Below are positions 5,893 to 6,370 of a stretch of 6,370 nucleotides of DNA, piece by piece. The stretch is from contig CANPVY010000346.1 of NCBI GenBank assembly GCA_947581845.1, positions 1 to 6,370 on the forward strand, in the 5' to 3' direction. The position numbers and the translations under genes are program-made. The first letter of the stretch is position 1. Each line of letters starts with the position of its first letter. The stretch comes from an uncultured bacterium (GTDB taxonomy: Bacteria; Gemmatimonadota; Gemmatimonadetes; Palauibacterales; KS3-K002). The notes below the pieces were generated by a model that did not search any database, was not told where the DNA came from, and saw only the letters and a list, made by a program, of their open reading frames with translations.

Positions 5893-6370
5893 GCTAAAGG
5901 ACTCGCGCAGACCTACATGAGCGGCGGCCGGCCGCTCACTGTCCTCGCAGACATCGATCTCGAGATCGAGGCTGGCGGTGCCGTCGCCATCCTCGGCCCT
6001 TCAGGCTCCGGCAAGACAACACTGCTGGGCCTGCTCGCCGGACTCGACCTGCCATCCGCAGGCTACGTGGTCCTGGACGGGCAAAACCTGAACGAGCTGT
6101 CCGAGGACGAGCGTGCCGAGCTACGCGCGGACAAGGTAGGCTTCGTCTTCCAGACTTTCCAGTTGATCCCCACGCTCACGGCGCTCGAGAACGTTTTGGT
6201 CCCCATCGAACTCCAGCAAGCGAGCGCGCTCAACGGAGGCGAGATGCAGCGACGCGCCACCGATTTGCTCGATCGGGTCGGGCTGGGCGACCGGACACAC
6301 CATTACCCGGCACAGCTGTCCGGCGGCGAGCAACAGCGGGTGGGGCTCGCCCGGGCATTCGCCAACCGGC
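5884..6370 (+). CDS. ybbA: ABC transporter ATP-binding protein, YbbA/LolD family (3' truncated by window edge)
   Basis: An open frame runs from the start region to the right edge, giving 162 residues of an ABC ATPase in the LolD/MacB/YbbA group, which powers FtsX-like permeases that move or extract envelope lipids or lipoproteins. Visible motifs are Walker [10 protein letters not shown] at 38-46, the Q-loop Q90 in [20 protein letters not shown], and the signature LSGGEQQR at 145-152. Walker B, the D-loop and the H-loop lie beyond the window. The Q-loop region closely follows E. coli YbbA (FVFQSFMLIPTLNALENV), and the gene is divergent from a TesA homologue as in E. coli, which supports the name. 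The ATG at 5884 is preferred because GGAG lies 4 bases upstream; the adjacent ATG at 5881 is only 1 base from it. A YbbP-like permease gene is expected just downstream. Confidence 0.92.
   Translation, partial: MIIAKGLAQTYMSGGRPLTVLADIDLEIEAGGAVAILGPSGSGKTTLLGLLAGLDLPSAGYVVLDGQNLNELSEDERAELRADKVGFVFQTFQLIPTLTALENVLVPIELQQASALNGGEMQRRATDLLDRVGLGDRTHHYPAQLSGGEQQRVGLARAFANR

Overview
The window is GC-rich bacterial DNA, densely packed with genes that mostly end in G or C at the third codon position and usually carry GGAGG-type ribosome binding sites. The lineage cannot be fixed from 6.4 kb. The mix of a Tat-dependent TIM-barrel protein, an NfuA of E. coli-like length, and a divergent esterase/ABC-ATPase pair would fit a GC-rich Gram-negative such as a Gemmatimonadota, Acidobacteriota or proteobacterial member; this is inference. 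No tRNA, rRNA, CRISPR array, insertion sequence or phage gene was seen.

Layout. Positions 1-155 (minus) hold the N-terminal piece of a protein that runs off the left edge, possibly ApbE-like. Positions 250-1215 (minus) encode a Tat-exported sugar phosphate isomerase/epimerase-like TIM barrel. Positions 1429-2004 (minus) encode the Fe-S carrier NfuA, with a terminator-like hairpin after it. A short divergent intergenic region leads into a plus-strand group: a macrodomain protein (2150-2671), then an O-methyltransferase-like protein (2804-3799) translationally coupled by an ATGA overlap to an NTF2/SnoaL-like protein (3796-4209). These converge on a minus-strand short-chain dehydrogenase (4295-5017), with inverted repeats between. 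A minus-strand GDSL/SGNH esterase lipoprotein of the TesA family (5202-5891) is followed by a strong hairpin. It lies head to head with a YbbA/LolD-type ABC ATPase (5881/5884 to the right edge, truncated), and the two start regions share a 10-bp palindrome.

How the genes fit together. Most look like independent transcription units with housekeeping or small-molecule roles. Two pairs are functionally suggestive. The methyltransferase/NTF2 pair is almost certainly co-translated and probably acts on one unknown small molecule. The tesA/ybbA head-to-head arrangement is also known from E. coli and supports both assignments. The most notable sequence-level oddities are the interlocked tesA/ybbA start codons, the methyltransferase lacking the usual catalytic His motif, and the macrodomain lacking the Asp that YmdB/MacroD-type hydrolases use. 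No clearly new multi-gene system is evident.
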